64,000 nucleotides of DNA, from contig JACEEZ010018874.1 in NCBI GenBank assembly GCA_016584305.1, positions 49,913-113,912 on the forward strand, given 5' to 3'. The notes under the pieces were generated by a model. The model was given only the letters and a program-made list of their open reading frames with translations, did not search any database and was not told where the DNA came from. Origin of the DNA: Chionoecetes opilio. Its lineage: Eukaryota; Arthropoda; Malacostraca; Decapoda; Majidae. This document shows, piece by piece, positions 10,799-20,516 of this stretch (positions are counted from its first letter, which is position 1; each line of letters begins with the position of its first letter). Position numbers and translations under genes: made by a program.

Positions 10799-10992
10799 GT
10801 ACTGTTACTGCAATGCAGATGCAGTGTACTGATACTGTTCATATAACTAACAAATACTACACGTTAGAGTATTTATAAATTGTTACTGTTTTTGTGAGTA
10901 ATTTTAGATTTGCTAACAGGAAAAAAATGTGCAAAGCCATAATCAGTAAAAATTGTGAATGTTTTGTGCATTCAATCAATGCCCTTTTGCAG

Positions 10993-11081
10993 GGTCGGAC
11001 AAATGATTCATTCATATGGAACAACTGTGCTTTTGCGTCAGCGGTTTGACAGAGGCGACTTTGGGAACTACCTTCTTCTTG
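10993..11081 (+). pseudogene. HARBI1-like: HARBI1-like transposase, exon 4
   Basis: After a CTTTTGCAG acceptor the frame reads GRTNDSFIWNNCAFASAV, matching the conserved 'GS.HDS.IW..S.L...F' block of HARBI1, followed by GNYLLLG-like sequence (G.. LLGDSGY in the family). A TGA and a frameshift interrupt it. The donor is near 11082. Confidence 0.65.
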
Positions 11082-11249
11082 GTGTGTATATAGGGGGGGT
11101 GGGAGGGGGTTTCTCATCACTTGGATTGAAGCTGCAAAACAAATTATATCTAATTACCTTGCATGTAGAAATTTCACGTGTTTATATTCTTTTTTGGACT
11201 TAGATTATCATCTCAAGGATAAGCGAATGATGTGACTGAAATATTAAAA

Positions 11250-11400
11250 GGAAAACCTGGCTATGTTTTGGAGTCATTTTTGATGACTCCAGTCACGCAT
11301 CCTACAACAGTACCCGAGGAGCGGTACAATAGGGGTCATTGCAGGACACGCGTCCCCGTGGAACAGACTTTTGGTTCCTGAAAAGCCGCTTCAGTGACCA
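11250..11400 (+). pseudogene. HARBI1-like: HARBI1-like transposase, exon 5 (third catalytic residue)
   Basis: The exon reads FLMTPVTHPTTVPEERYNRG, then HCRTRVPVEQTFG. In HARBI1 nucleases this is the 'WLMTP......E..YN..H..TR..VE..FG.LK.RF' block, in which the E of VE is the third catalytic residue; it is retained here as VEQTFG. A one-base change after FG breaks the LKSRF segment. Exon edges are approximate. Confidence 0.7.
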
Positions 11401-11773
11401 ATTTTCTTATTTTATTTCCAATTTCTTAACATGTACGTCAGATTTTCACCTCAATGAAACCTATATGAGAAGTTTATTTTTCTTTTGTTTTAGCACTTAA
11501 GTGATTATATGGTAGATATCAATGTTATAGTCTAATCTACTGTGGTCTCTTCATCCTGGGAACTCCCTCATGGGATGGCCACAACAAGTCTAGTTGCTCC
11601 TGCCCCTACCTTCCACTCACACTTCAATCCTCTCATTCTCTTATCCTACCTCATCCTCAAGTATTCTAGTACTCTGTCTTCCCAACTTTATGTAGGACTT
11701 TCCTCTCTCACCCACAGCATCCAATACACTCGGGTAAATCCTCTTTGTCATGTCACACCTCATCCTCTCTTGA

Positions 11774-12520
11774 AGGCGAGGCCGGACGGTCAGCTTTTGT
11801 TGGGTACCGGCACATGTAGGTGTTGCCGGTAATGAGGAAGCTGATGCCTTGGCAAAAACTGCAGCTAAAAGACCAGCTCTATCACATTTTGCAGTGCCGG
11901 CTACGGACCTACGCTCGGCAATCCATAGATCAGTTCACAACAGTTGGCAAGAACGTTGGATTACTATAGGGCAAAATAAACTGCGCACCATCCGCCAAAG
12001 TATCGAGGACTGGAGCTACTGCGGTCTTTCCCGGAGATGGGAGACTGCCTTGGCACGATTGCGTATTGGTCACACTCTATATACTCATGGGTTCCTCATG
12101 GAGGGGGGCCACCCTCCTTACTGTGATGATTGTTTGGTCCCCTTAACTGTGCGGCACTTGCTGGTCGAGTGTCCCAGTCTTGGGGACCTACGTGTGCAAT
12201 TTTTGTCCCGGTGTCGCGGGTCGGACGGTGCTTACCGTCTCTCCCTGGCATTGGGTGAGAGGTGTTTCTCTCCCGGGACATGAAGTCCATACATTTATTG
12301 AAAAAGGCGGGCCTTCTCAACAAGTTATGATGTTTTTAATTTTAAACTTATGATTGTTTTTAATGTACTCTTGTTCTTTTATGTATTTCGTAATTTTCAA
12401 TATTTTTATTTTATCTTAAATTTTGTTTTTTAGTTTTACTTTACATGCATCTTTTGTAAGCAGGCGTCAATAACCCCGCAGTTGCGGCGCCTTAAAACTT
12501 TAATCAATCAATCAATCAAT
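11774..12520 (+). mobile_element. 5'-truncated I-like LINE with RNase H end and (TCAA)n tail
   Basis: The insertion carries the end of an RNase H-like domain (VPAHVGVAGNEEADALAKTA), then a downstream region with a CDDCLVPLTVRHLLVECP zinc-binding motif (C-x2-C-x7-H-x4-C), as found at the C-terminus of many I-superclade ORF2 proteins. The 3' end is a TCAA tetranucleotide tail. The same 14 bases (TCATCCTCTCTTGA) flank it at 11760-11773 and 12520-12533, a target-site duplication. It sits in an intron of the HARBI1-like gene, so it arrived after that gene was there. The frame 11849-12283 is open for 144 codons. Confidence 0.8.
11849..12283 (+). CDS. LINE ORF2 C-terminal fragment (RNase H end plus zinc motif)
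   Basis: 144 codons from a MAKTAAKRPALSHF start, which is an internal methionine; the sense frame begins upstream in the RNase H region, and a frameshift separates that part (about 11790-11850). Central text includes NKLRTIRQSIEDWSYCGLSR and the C-C-H-C motif at residues about 93-110. A functional product is unlikely because endonuclease and reverse transcriptase are missing. Confidence 0.65.
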   Translation: MAKTAAKRPALSHFAVPATDLRSAIHRSVHNSWQERWITIGQNKLRTIRQSIEDWSYCGLSRRWETALARLRIGHTLYTHGFLMEGGHPPYCDDCLVPLTVRHLLVECPSLGDLRVQFLSRCRGSDGAYRLSLALGERCFSPGT

Positions 12521-12842
12521 CATCCTCTCTTGAGGGAATGAATTACATTAGGAAGCTGCGTTTGATAACCTTCACCACTGCACTGTTCATTTTTCTTCCT
12601 TAGTAGTTCATTTGTCCATTACACTTATTATTCCTGCACTCTATATGGGTTTAAAAATTAAGTTACAGCATGCCTCTCCCTTTTAAAATTAACTTTTATT
12701 CTTCACCTAACTCTTTTGTAAACAATCAATATTTTGCTCCTGAGAAACAGAAATCTCTGCTTGATATGCAGCATTATTTAAGTAAATTTGTGTTGCATTT
12801 GTAAAATTTTCTTTGACTTTTTACAATTGTCTCATTTCTCAG

Positions 12843-12965
12843 GTGTCTTCACAAGTCGGGAGGTGCGCTTCAGTATACACCCCTCAAGTGTTGCAAGATC
12901 ATTGCATCTTGTCTTCTGCTGCAAAAACCGCTGTGTCAGGCGTAGAATTCCAGAACCTCGGGCAG
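12843..12965 (+). pseudogene. HARBI1-like: HARBI1-like transposase, exon 6
   Basis: The acceptor CTCATTTCTCAG opens CLHKSGGALQYTPLKCCKII, matching the family block 'RCL..SGG.L.Y.P.KVC.I..AC..LHN'. The end is readable in another frame as CVRRRIPEPRAG (family: I.RGIPLPE). The exon closes at GGGCAG/GTATTC. At least one frameshift. Confidence 0.7.
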
Positions 12966-13350
12966 GTATTCATAGCAGTTAATGTAAAGTAGCAATGTTA
13001 ATTTTCTTTAAATTTTTAAATCTCTGTCTGTGTCGGTATCTAGTATTACGACAGCGGGTATTATTTTTCAGTTTTTCGTGCGTAAGTGTTTAGTTTTAAT
13101 TCATTTTTTGGAATTCTGTTTCCATCATTGTTTGTAGTACGTAGTATAGTTAGTACTTCTTTATGTGCTGTTAAGAGACAATTGTATTCATGTATTACCC
13201 TTAGATTGCTCTTTGTAGCATTTGCCATATAAGTTGTAGCTAATGTAGCCAGTGGCGCAAGTGACAAATTTGGGCATCCTTGATTTTTTTCAATGACAAA
13301 TGTTGCCATGATATTGTATTAGTTTTTTAAAGATAATATTTTCTCCCCAG

Positions 13351-13457
13351 TTGGAAGATGATGATCAACCCGACTTTTGCCCCTGTGCCTGGACGTGCTA
13401 ACCGTGGGACGGGTTCGTGCTGTTCAGCTGGAAATCATCCAAAATTATTATTCTTGA
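13351..13457 (+). pseudogene. HARBI1-like: HARBI1-like transposase, exon 7 (C-terminal end)
   Basis: The acceptor TTCTCCCCAG opens LEDDDQPDF, and after a frame change the exon ends GRVRAVQLEIIQNYYS and a stop. This resembles the acidic stretch and 'G...R..II..YF' terminus of HARBI1-like proteins. With exons 1-6 it completes a near full-length but decayed gene. Confidence 0.6.
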
Positions 13458-13469
13458 AAGGTATCAAAT

Positions 13470-13945
13470 AATAACAAAAAATAACAAAGCTAGCACAGGT
13501 TGAGAGACCTACACGAAGTAATACCTGTTTTTAACATTACCTACATCCACCTTTCATCCCCATCCATGAATTTATTTAGCCTCATTTTAAAGAAATCTAA
13601 TGACTCCGCACTAACTACCTGTTTACTGAGCCCCATGCCAATCATTTACTAGTCAAATTGTAAAAAAATTTCTCCCTAATTCCTTTTAAATTGCTTTTCC
13701 AGCTTCAATCCGTTACTTTTTGTTCTTTTTCTTTGTGTAATTTTCGTGTAACTTCCTACATCTCCTTTATCGTATATCCCTTTAACCACTTAAAAACTTC
13801 TATCAGATCCCCCCCTTTTACTTTACGCCTCTGTAAATGCCTCCTGATGGTAAATTTTAATAGTTCAATCCCTTCGCATAACTAAAGTTACACATCCCAT
13901 GAATCATTTTGCCCATCCTTCTCTGCACTGTTTAATAACAAGGAT
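13470..13945 (-). mobile_element. CR1-like LINE, 3' end (copy 2)
   Basis: It begins just after the end of the HARBI1-like gene and matches the 3' part of the copy at 47759-48998: ACCTACATCCACCTTTCATC, CTCCGCACTAACTACCTG, CTTTTCCAGCTTCAATCCGT, and CCATCCTTCTCTGCACT. Reads on the minus strand. Base substitutions are many, so this is an older copy. Confidence 0.75.
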
Positions 13946-14782
13946 GTATCTATCTACATAGGAAATGGTTAGGATAGCAATTTTACGATTTAAATAACAC
14001 TAAAACAACCAAATCAAAGCTTCCATGTTTTAATCAAGCCTTTTTAAATCTTTACCATGGAAAATAATTTCCACATGCGAACTTAGAGATAATAGAGATA
14101 ATAATATTGCATATTATTTTATTAGAGTATGTTCATAATACTGAGAAAATGCACAAAAAACCCATGTAATATCATGATGACTGGAAAATAACACAGATTG
14201 AGAACGTGCACAAATTAAGCATCGACTTGGTGGAAAAAAAATTTTGCTAATGTTTTATATAAATAAGGTGAAAAATCACACCCTTTGACACTAAAAATAA
14301 AAAATATTGCCATCTTGAATATAAACCTAACCTTTTGAGCAAAAGGGGAAAAATCCCCAGTGAATGCTTTGCATCTACCCCAATGTGCCTTGCCAGGGAA
14401 AGAAAAATGAGGAAACACCAATACAAAAACTGCTACATGCCGGCCTGCCGAAAGCAGTCAGTTTGAGTGCGGGAGTTGAGGGGGAAAAAAGCATTTAACT
14501 CAACCCTGTTTAGGACGACAGCACTATTGAGCTACCTGTCTATGTTGGACATTACGATAGCAGGCAGAGTAAAACTCAGTTATGTGCTAAAAAAAACAGA
14601 TGAGTATGTGACATTACACTTTGTAAATCATTCCCTATGAAAAATATTCAGCGATCAGTAACTAATACTAAATAATCTTATATCCTTTGTTAACCTAAAA
14701 TACTAAGTAAATGGTAACTAATAATTATACTAATACTTTATAATCTTATATCCTACGTTAACCTAAAATAATAAATAAATGT
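13946..14782. other. AT-rich spacer between convergent genes
   Basis: No coding signal. At about 14645-14780 a TAATCTTATATCCT(T/A)(C/T)GTTAACCTAAAATA segment is present twice in tandem, the only structure seen. Confidence 0.45.
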
Positions 14783-15012
14783 TTATTGGAACCGAGCCAA
14801 AAACTCCGCAAATATCTGCAAAGCATCAGCATTTGCTTGCTGTGCTCGGGAAAGCTCCTGCTGCGTGTTGGCTATGCCCTCCAGGGTCGCAATGATCTGC
14901 CCCTGTCCTGCCGCACTACCTCTCACTGCCCCAACAAGCTCCCGCAGCAGGTCTCTGATCTCCCCCTGTGTGATCACCACAGCTGGCAACATCCTTAATT
15001 CTGCACTTAGAT
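14783..15012 (-). pseudogene. Terminal exon of the Myb/SANT-like gene
   Basis: The minus strand opens at acceptor TTTTGTTTCAG (15013-15023) and reads LSAELRMLPAVVITQGEIRD then LLRELVGAVRG...TQQELSRAQQANADALQIF, ending with a stop at 14783. The text is helical and Gln/Ala/Leu-rich. A helical C-terminal segment is common in Myb/SANT-like partners of Harbinger elements, where it may mediate protein contacts (family knowledge, not proved here). It joins in phase with the donor of the upstream Pro/Ser-rich exon at 15196. This exon itself is open. Confidence 0.6.
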
Positions 15013-15195
15013 CTGAAACAAAAATACAATAAATTAGCACCTTCCTACTGTATCAATAAATTCTCCAGCAATTAAAGGGAAGTGTGCGGCTAATTATGGA
15101 GTAAGCGTTGTTACTATTCATAAATCCAGATATCTGAAATTTAGTGAAATTTTGGTAACTACTTTCTGCTGGTAACAAAAATACACCATAACTAC

Positions 15196-16145
15196 CTGCT
15201 GCAAGAGTTCTCCTCCGCTGTGTACGGGGGGTTCTTTGAGAGCCTACTGATGGTGCCTGGCTGCCTGCAGGTGATGGTGCCTGGCTGCCTGCAGGTGATG
15301 GTGCCTGGCTGCCTGCAGGTGATGGTGCCTGGCTGCCTGCAGGTGATGGTGCCTGGCTGCCTGCAGGCGATGGTGCCTGGCTGCCTGCAGGTGATGGTGC
15401 CTGGCTGCCTGCAGGTCATGGTGCCTGGCTGCCTGCAGGTGATGGTGCCTGGCTGCCTGCAGGTGATGGTGCCTGGCTGCCTGCAGGTCATGGTGCCTGG
15501 CTGCCTGCAGGTCATGGTGCCTGGCTGCCTGCAGGTGATGGTGCCTGGCTGCCTGCAGGTGATGGTGCCTGGCAGACTGCAGGTGATGGAGCTCGGTAGC
15601 TTGATGGCGATGGGGCCTGGAAGCCTAGAGGTGATGGTGCCTGGCCGCCTACAGGTGATGGAACTCGGTAGCTTGATGGTGATGGTTCCTGGAAGGCTAG
15701 AGGTGATGGTGCGTGGTAGCCTGCAGGTGATGGAGCTCGGTAGCTTGATGGTGATGGTGCGTGGTAGCCTGTAGGTGATGGAGCTCGGTAGCTTGATGGT
15801 GATGGTGCCTGGCCGCCTGCAGGTGATGGAGCTCGGTAGCTTGATGGTGATGGTGCCTGGCCGCCTGCAGGTGATGGAGCCCGGTAGCTTGATGGTGATG
15901 GGGCCCGGTAGCTTGCAGGTGATGGGGCCTGGTAGCCTGCAGGGGATGGGACCCGGTAGCTTGCAGGCGATGGAGCCCGGTAGTTTGCAGGCAATGGGGC
16001 CCGGTAGCTTGCAAGTGATGGGCTCATGTAGCCTGCAGGTGATGAGCTCCTGTAGCCTGCAGGTGATGGGGCCTGGGAGGCTGTAGGAGAGGGGACTATG
16101 TTCCCAGCAGATGATGAGGCATGGGAGGCTGCAGGTGTGTAATTG
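15196..16145 (-). pseudogene. Pro/Ser-rich repeat exon of the Myb/SANT-like gene
   Basis: A minus-strand exon between acceptor TTATTCCAG and donor GCAGCAG/GTAGTT. In the phase that joins the last exon it encodes an 8-residue repeat, SPAGSQAP in the 3' half and SPASYRAP / SPSSYRAP in the 5' half, ending in a basic SQRTPRTQRRR stretch. Three units carry a C-to-G change that turns TCA into TGA (15416-15418, 15488-15490, 15512-15514), so the frame is closed as assembled. The two other minus-strand frames stay open by chance of the 24-bp period. A disordered linker between DNA-binding and helical parts is the likely role. Confidence 0.6.
15240..16090. repeat. 24-bp coding minisatellite
   Basis: About 35 units of GTGATGGTGCCTGGCTGCCTGCAG and variants. 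Units from about 15240 to 15560 are nearly identical; later ones diverge into AGCTCGGTAGCTTGATG types. The homogeneous end suggests recent expansion. Period 24 keeps all frames in phase, which explains the long ORFs on both strands. Confidence 0.95.
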
Positions 16146-17044
16146 CTGGAATAATATTAAGAACATTATTTCTGGTTCTAAACATTTTGAATGCAAGGCA
16201 GTAAACATTTTAGAATAAAAAAAAAAGATAATTCATTTAAATAAAAGGCACACGTAATGGGTTAATGGAACTGTCGCCGATAGGAACTCTCGTTGAAACA
16301 ACAACCGAGAACAGTCACCGGTGGTGGAACACTCGCCAAATTTTAAAGTTTCAGGTACAGTTCCACTTGGAATAGATGAAAAGGAAGAATAAATGGTATT
16401 TCAATGTAGGAAACCCCATTTATGGAAATGGAAATCTCGCTCACTCTCATACCCCTACCCGCCCATCCACCCACGCCACGCTCTTACTCACTCATTCGCC
16501 TACCCGCCCATCCACCCACGCCCTCACTCTCTTACTCACTAACCCATCCACGTCCTCACTCATTTCTTCAACACCCCTCCAACCCACTCACTCCCTCACT
16601 CATTCCTTCACCCACCAACACCCCGCAGGGCCGCAGTCTTCACTCATTCACGAATCCACCCACGCCTTCACTCACCCATCCACCCACTACGAAACAACTT
16701 GTGTACGAGCTGACTGCACCCTGTGTGGATGTGGGAACAGGTATTATTAAGAAGGAATCATGGAATGACTTACTTTTTATTATTAAGTACGGAGAAAACG
16801 GTGGTGGACAGCTTGACCATAACAAACACAAACCGCGTGGATGATATAATTTGTAAACACAGCTGAGAGCGTGGCAGCCTTGTGATTGGCTGACACTTTT
16901 TGAGAAATACTATGTGATTCGCTGGCGAGGCTGTGACGTAATTGTACTCGCTCAGCTAATCAGCTATCGAAGCCCATAGTGACACCGTAGCGCCACTCCC
17001 ATATCTCGTACCAGAATCCCCGCGACTTCCGGGTTGTACAAATA
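16146..17044. other. Intron-like spacer with a CCCA/CTCA minisatellite (16440-16695)
   Basis: 16440-16695 is made of CACTCACTC / CCCATCCACCCA units, giving Pro/Thr/His/Ser-rich reading frames. The rest has no recognisable feature. Similar CCCATTCACTCACCC units occur at 57770-58040. Confidence 0.6.
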
Positions 17045-17090
17045 GAGGAAGTTAGTTAAGCTAAACACCGTGCCCTTTAACTCTCTCTGA

Positions 17091-17444
17091 ATGTCTGCCC
17101 TGGAGGCTCACTTGCTTCCTGTGATGCAAAGGGACTTGCCTGATGGAGGCGGCATTTTCCAGCAGGATCTCGCTCCGTGCCATACTTCCCGAAAAATGCG
17201 CACATTCTTCGAAGAAAGTAGACTAACCATTCTAGATTGGCCCGGGAATTCTCCTGTCATAAACCCCATTGAGAATCTATGGGCTATAATCAAACTTAGA
17301 ATCGAGAAAGACGACTGTTCGACGATGCAGAAGCTGATTTGTGCTGTTATTAAGGCCTGGTACCATGACGAAGAACTAGCAGACATGTGTTCAAGCTTGG
17401 TGGAATCTATGCCAAAGCGAGTGGAACTGCTTGTAAAAGCATAG
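17091..17444 (+). pseudogene. Tc1-like transposase, C-terminal fragment (DD34E)
   Basis: The frame reads FQQDLAPCHTSRKMRTFFEE and LDWPGNSPVINPIENLWAII. The D of QQD and the E of IENLW are separated by 34 residues, the spacing of the Tc1 group of Tc1/mariner DDE transposases; the DWPGNSP..NPIENLW block is diagnostic. The N-terminal HTH domains and the first catalytic Asp are missing. The stop at 17442 is followed by AATAAA and a probable element end near 17568. It lies inside an intron of the minus-strand Myb/SANT-like gene. 117 codons versus about 340 for a full Tc1 transposase. Confidence 0.8.
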
Positions 17445-17570
17445 GGTGGTTAATCTCATATTAAATGTATCATCTATCTTACCATTGACATGTTTTTTTG
17501 GAATAAACATCAATTTAAAAACAAATTGTATTATTTCATCACTGTCCGGGCTAAATGGCACACTACTGTA
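17445..17570 (+). mobile_element. Probable 3' terminal region of the Tc1-like element
   Basis: It includes an AATAAA signal (17502) and ends CACACTACTG followed by TA (17569-17570), as expected for a Tc1 terminus ending in ...ACTG with TA target sites. The matching 5' terminus was not found. Confidence 0.4.
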
Positions 17571-17837
17571 CATGCGTGTTATTTATATTTTTTATACGTA
17601 TTATTTAGATATATAGTTAAGTTTTGAGTTGTTGATGAGAAGTTATGACGGAAAATGTTGATAAAAACATATATTTAATAGGCTGCGTGTGTTTTTACTA
17701 TAAAAACGGGGATAACATGTGGAGGTTATGGTTATCAACAGGGAAGGAGTGTTTATAGATGCCAGTAGAAGTAGAGTAGCTAAGATAGAAGAATACAGAT
17801 CTTAGCTACTCTGGTAGGAAGATGCTCGTAGCCGAAA

Positions 17838-17938
17838 CGCCGTGTGACAACACGCGCACTTTTTGCCACCACTACGGGCATCTTTTGGTAGCAAAATACC
17901 AAAAGATGCTGGAAAATATCGCTCGTGTGACACGGCCT
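17838..17938. mobile_element. Short palindromic MITE-like element
   Basis: Outer ends CGCCGTGTGACA (17838) and GTGTGACACGGCC are imperfect inverted repeats. The centre is a perfect 13-bp stem, GCATCTTTTGGTA / TACCAAAAGATGC. CCGTGTCACACG-type ends are seen in some Harbinger-like elements, and a TTA follows the right end, but no clear matching TTA was found on the left. Confidence 0.4.
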
Positions 17939-18023
17939 TACACATCATAACATCAGCTGTTTTAATCGTTTGTGGGGATCAGTCCCTCTGCCTCCCTAGT
18001 TTGACTTCAGAAAATATTAGACA

Positions 18024-18137
18024 ATGGAAAAGACTGGTGCAAGGAAACCTACAAAATCTAGAAAGAAAAGAGGCGACCTCTCAAAAGAAGACAAGTCTCC
18101 GTCAAGAAAACAACGCTTCAGATCTAAATGGCTGAAG
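18024..18137 (+). CDS. Candidate first exon, basic N-terminus
   Basis: An ATG opens MEKTGARKPTKSRKKRGDLS and the exon closes with RKQRFRSKWLK at a consensus donor (CTGAAG/GTAAGT). The text is Lys/Arg-rich and resembles the start of transposon-derived zinc-finger proteins in which a 'KY/RFR..WL..' segment precedes a C2H2-like finger. The next in-frame acceptor tested (GTGCAG at about 18436-18441) runs into a stop after about ten codons, so the rest of the gene is not found. It could be a broken exon or chance. Confidence 0.35.
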
Positions 18138-18920
18138 GTAAGTCACTTAGCGTGTTCATGTATCAACTTCAGGTTCACGGAACCACCTTAATTGTCTCCG
18201 TGCAATTATAATGCAATATTGTACAATGATGAACAGTGGGTACACCATTATTACCATTTCCTTCACTGTATAGTATATTCACATGGTACTAGTAAGTGAA
18301 GAATATTAGGCAAGGTCAATGTTTAACTCTTTATATTATATACATTTTCTGATCGTCATTAATCTGGTCCCTAAAGTTGCACTATGTAAAAGAACGTGTT
18401 ATGTGCATTTCTTGTTCTAACATTTGTTTTATTTCGTGCAGGGACAAGCGCGGGCATATTGGCACTGTACGTAGGGACACGTTTGGGACTTTTCATGGTT
18501 TCTGTAGAGCTATTTGGACCAAATATGAGTGTTTTGAGTTGGCAACACTACGCGCCGCGCGCACCGCGCTACCAAACCTTCAGTCTTCCCCAAGCCGTCG
18601 GTGGGGGAGCATGCTTGCTCGGTGTTCCCCTCGCTATGCAGTAAACATTCCCACCCGTGGAAAGTTTTGCTGCTGGTGTTTCACGAGTTTCTGCCAGCAC
18701 CTCTGCCCTTGTTAGTCGCTTCACAGACTCCAAGGCGAACCCTGAAGGTTGGGTGCGTAGGCCCATTACATGAAGGGGCCCCTTAGAGGGGTACTGGAAA
18801 GGTCTGTGGAGAGGGGCCGCAGCGACTCTTAATAGGTCTGGGCATAGACCACTGTATGTATACCTGGACTGCGCACGAAATATCGGCCTGTCGCACAAGG
18901 GCCTGAAGTCGGAGGGCCAC
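18138..18920. other. No gene recognised
   Basis: Includes a GC-richer stretch (18540-18900) with open frames but no known motif. Confidence 0.4.
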
Positions 18921-18928
18921 TCGGATTC

Positions 18929-18960
18929 ATATATATATATATATATATATACTGTATATA
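18929..18960. repeat. (TA)n microsatellite
   Basis: A short alternating TA run followed by CTGTATATACGG. Confidence 0.85.
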
Positions 18961-19049
18961 CGGATCATATAGACTGGTTTATCAGTATATATTACTGTAA
19001 TGTTCGTAAATGTTTGTTCTATAATATTATCAAATAAAAAACAGTAAAA

Positions 19050-19290
19050 CACGCTAAAGAAATGCCATTACGAGACTGAAGAAATATGCATCCTGTATTC
19101 ACTTCAATCTTTCGCCATTTAAAACTTTGCGAGTCATCTTTTATCATGAAGAGTATCAATAGAAGCGCAATTTTATTAGCTTTCCATTGCTATATTTCGT
19201 TATCTGATAAATTAATTAGAACCATGCATAAATTAGCGTTAACTAAATAAATAAAATCATCAATCGTGTAATTTTCCCGATTCCCGATCG
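19050..19290 (-). repeat. Single arm of the 54.1-kb palindromic foldback family
   Basis: It shares ATGCCATTACGAGACT, AAAACTTTGCGAGT, TTATTAGCTTTCCATTG and the AAATCATCAATCG landmark with the left arm at 54120-54328, with only a few differences. The second arm is absent. It abuts or invades the 3' side of the exon at 19310-19377. Confidence 0.7.
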
Positions 19291-19309
19291 GGGAAAGTGG
19301 TTGCGATGA

Positions 19310-19377
19310 TGTTGACGGATGGCTGATGGAGTTGGAGGGAGTTGGTGGTGTGTCATTTTGTCCTGAGGATGATGGCC
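19310..19377 (-). pseudogene. Ser/Thr/Pro-rich exon of the Myb/SANT-like gene
   Basis: Minus-strand acceptor AAATTTTCAG at 19378-19387, then GPSSSGQNDTPPTPSNSISH and PSTSSQPLSP in the phase set by the Myb/SANT exon donor at 19956. The downstream end is unclear because a foldback-family arm starts within about 20 bases. The low-complexity S/T/P text fits a linker following the DNA-binding domain. Confidence 0.5.
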
Positions 19378-19955
19378 CTGAAAATTTAAAGATATAACAG
19401 TTTAATAAATCAACAGATTCATAAATTGTTAACAGTGCAAATTAATTTTGAAAGCTTCAATGACTGGTTATTGAAAAAAGAATGAGCAAGCCCTAAAATG
19501 AGGCATTTTTCTCAAAATAACGCATGTTTGCCGGTCATATAAACTTACAGTACAGCCTGTGGTCACCCATGAAAGGAGAAGAAGAAAATAGAAGTGGTAT
19601 TCAAGCTATGACATGACAGGTTACATTACAGAAACATTGCAGTTGATTTATGATATCTCTTTTGAGCCTATTCATTTAAGTTTCAAAGAAGTAACAATGA
19701 CTCCAAGGTCCTCCACCGGCTTCCTACTTGCCTACTCCAAGTTTTCTCACCTTGCTCCTCTTTTTTTAGGTTGCCTACCCTAACACACTGTCTCTACAAT
19801 TAATAAGTGGTTACATTCCTGTAACATTAACATCTCCACCGTTCCGATGCTGTTAATAATCTTATCTTCTTCCATTATCTCTCGATATCATGACAAATGC
19901 AACCAGGGAAGAACAAAGATAATGCATGACTATTTTATAATACAATATAATGTAC

Positions 19956-20092
19956 CTGCAAGAGAGGACTCCACAGCACGTGGAGTGATGATAGGGTCAC
20001 CGGCCATGTGCTCATCCATGAGCTCAAAGTACTGCCACTGGCCGTCACTCCCTCGTCCACTTAGCTTGGCGTTATCTTTGACGACCTTGTAC
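19956..20092 (-). pseudogene. Myb/SANT-like DNA-binding domain exon (C-terminal half)
   Basis: Between acceptor CTTTTCTCAG and donor CTTGCAG/GTACAT the minus strand reads YKVVKDNAKLSGRGSDGQWQ then YFELMDEHMAGDPIITPRAV. This is the last helix and exit of Myb/SANT-like (Myb_DNA-bind_4) domains, where 'YK..KD.N..SG.GR..WKYFELMDE..G..P...P' is typical. Such proteins accompany Harbinger transposases and help nuclear import and DNA binding (known for the family). The exon is open and phase-compatible with the next one. The N-terminal helices were not found upstream, partly because a gap lies at 21333-21500. Confidence 0.65.
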
Positions 20093-20516
20093 CTGAGAAA
20101 AGTAAAGTATTGACATTTTCATTACTACTTAATTAAGAAAGGTAGAACTTGTGAGGAAATATGAATTATTTTTACTTGTACTTGCTTCTGACTTATGACT
20201 ACATGCCTGACACCAGTACCGTGATACCACATCCATTGTGAATATGTCGTGCCCAGAGATTCGAGGAAGGAGAGGAAAGCGAGGAGGGAGAGAAGAAAGG
20301 GGAAGATTAGCGAACAAAAGGGATTAGAAACAAAGGGAGTACAGGTTACATTTCGGAAGTGTTGGGCACACCGATGAACGGAAAAAGTCAGGCCGTGCTC
20401 CATAATATAGACAATGCGATGAGGAAGGAATGGTAATCCCTCCCTAGTGAGACAAGACATGAAAGGCATAAAATAAAGTGCCTTACCGTAAAATAAGGAC
20501 AATAGAGTAGGTACAC

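Noticed and set aside
15220..16208. 338-codon minus-strand ORF (TITCRQPG repeats) and + strand MVPGCLQV repeats as proteins
   Set aside because: These frames do not join the downstream exon in phase; the SPAGSQAP frame does, despite its three stops.
16376..16844. Pro/Thr/Ser-rich ORFs of 124 and 140 codons
   Set aside because: Produced by a CCCA/CTCA minisatellite; two overlapping frames are open for the same reason.
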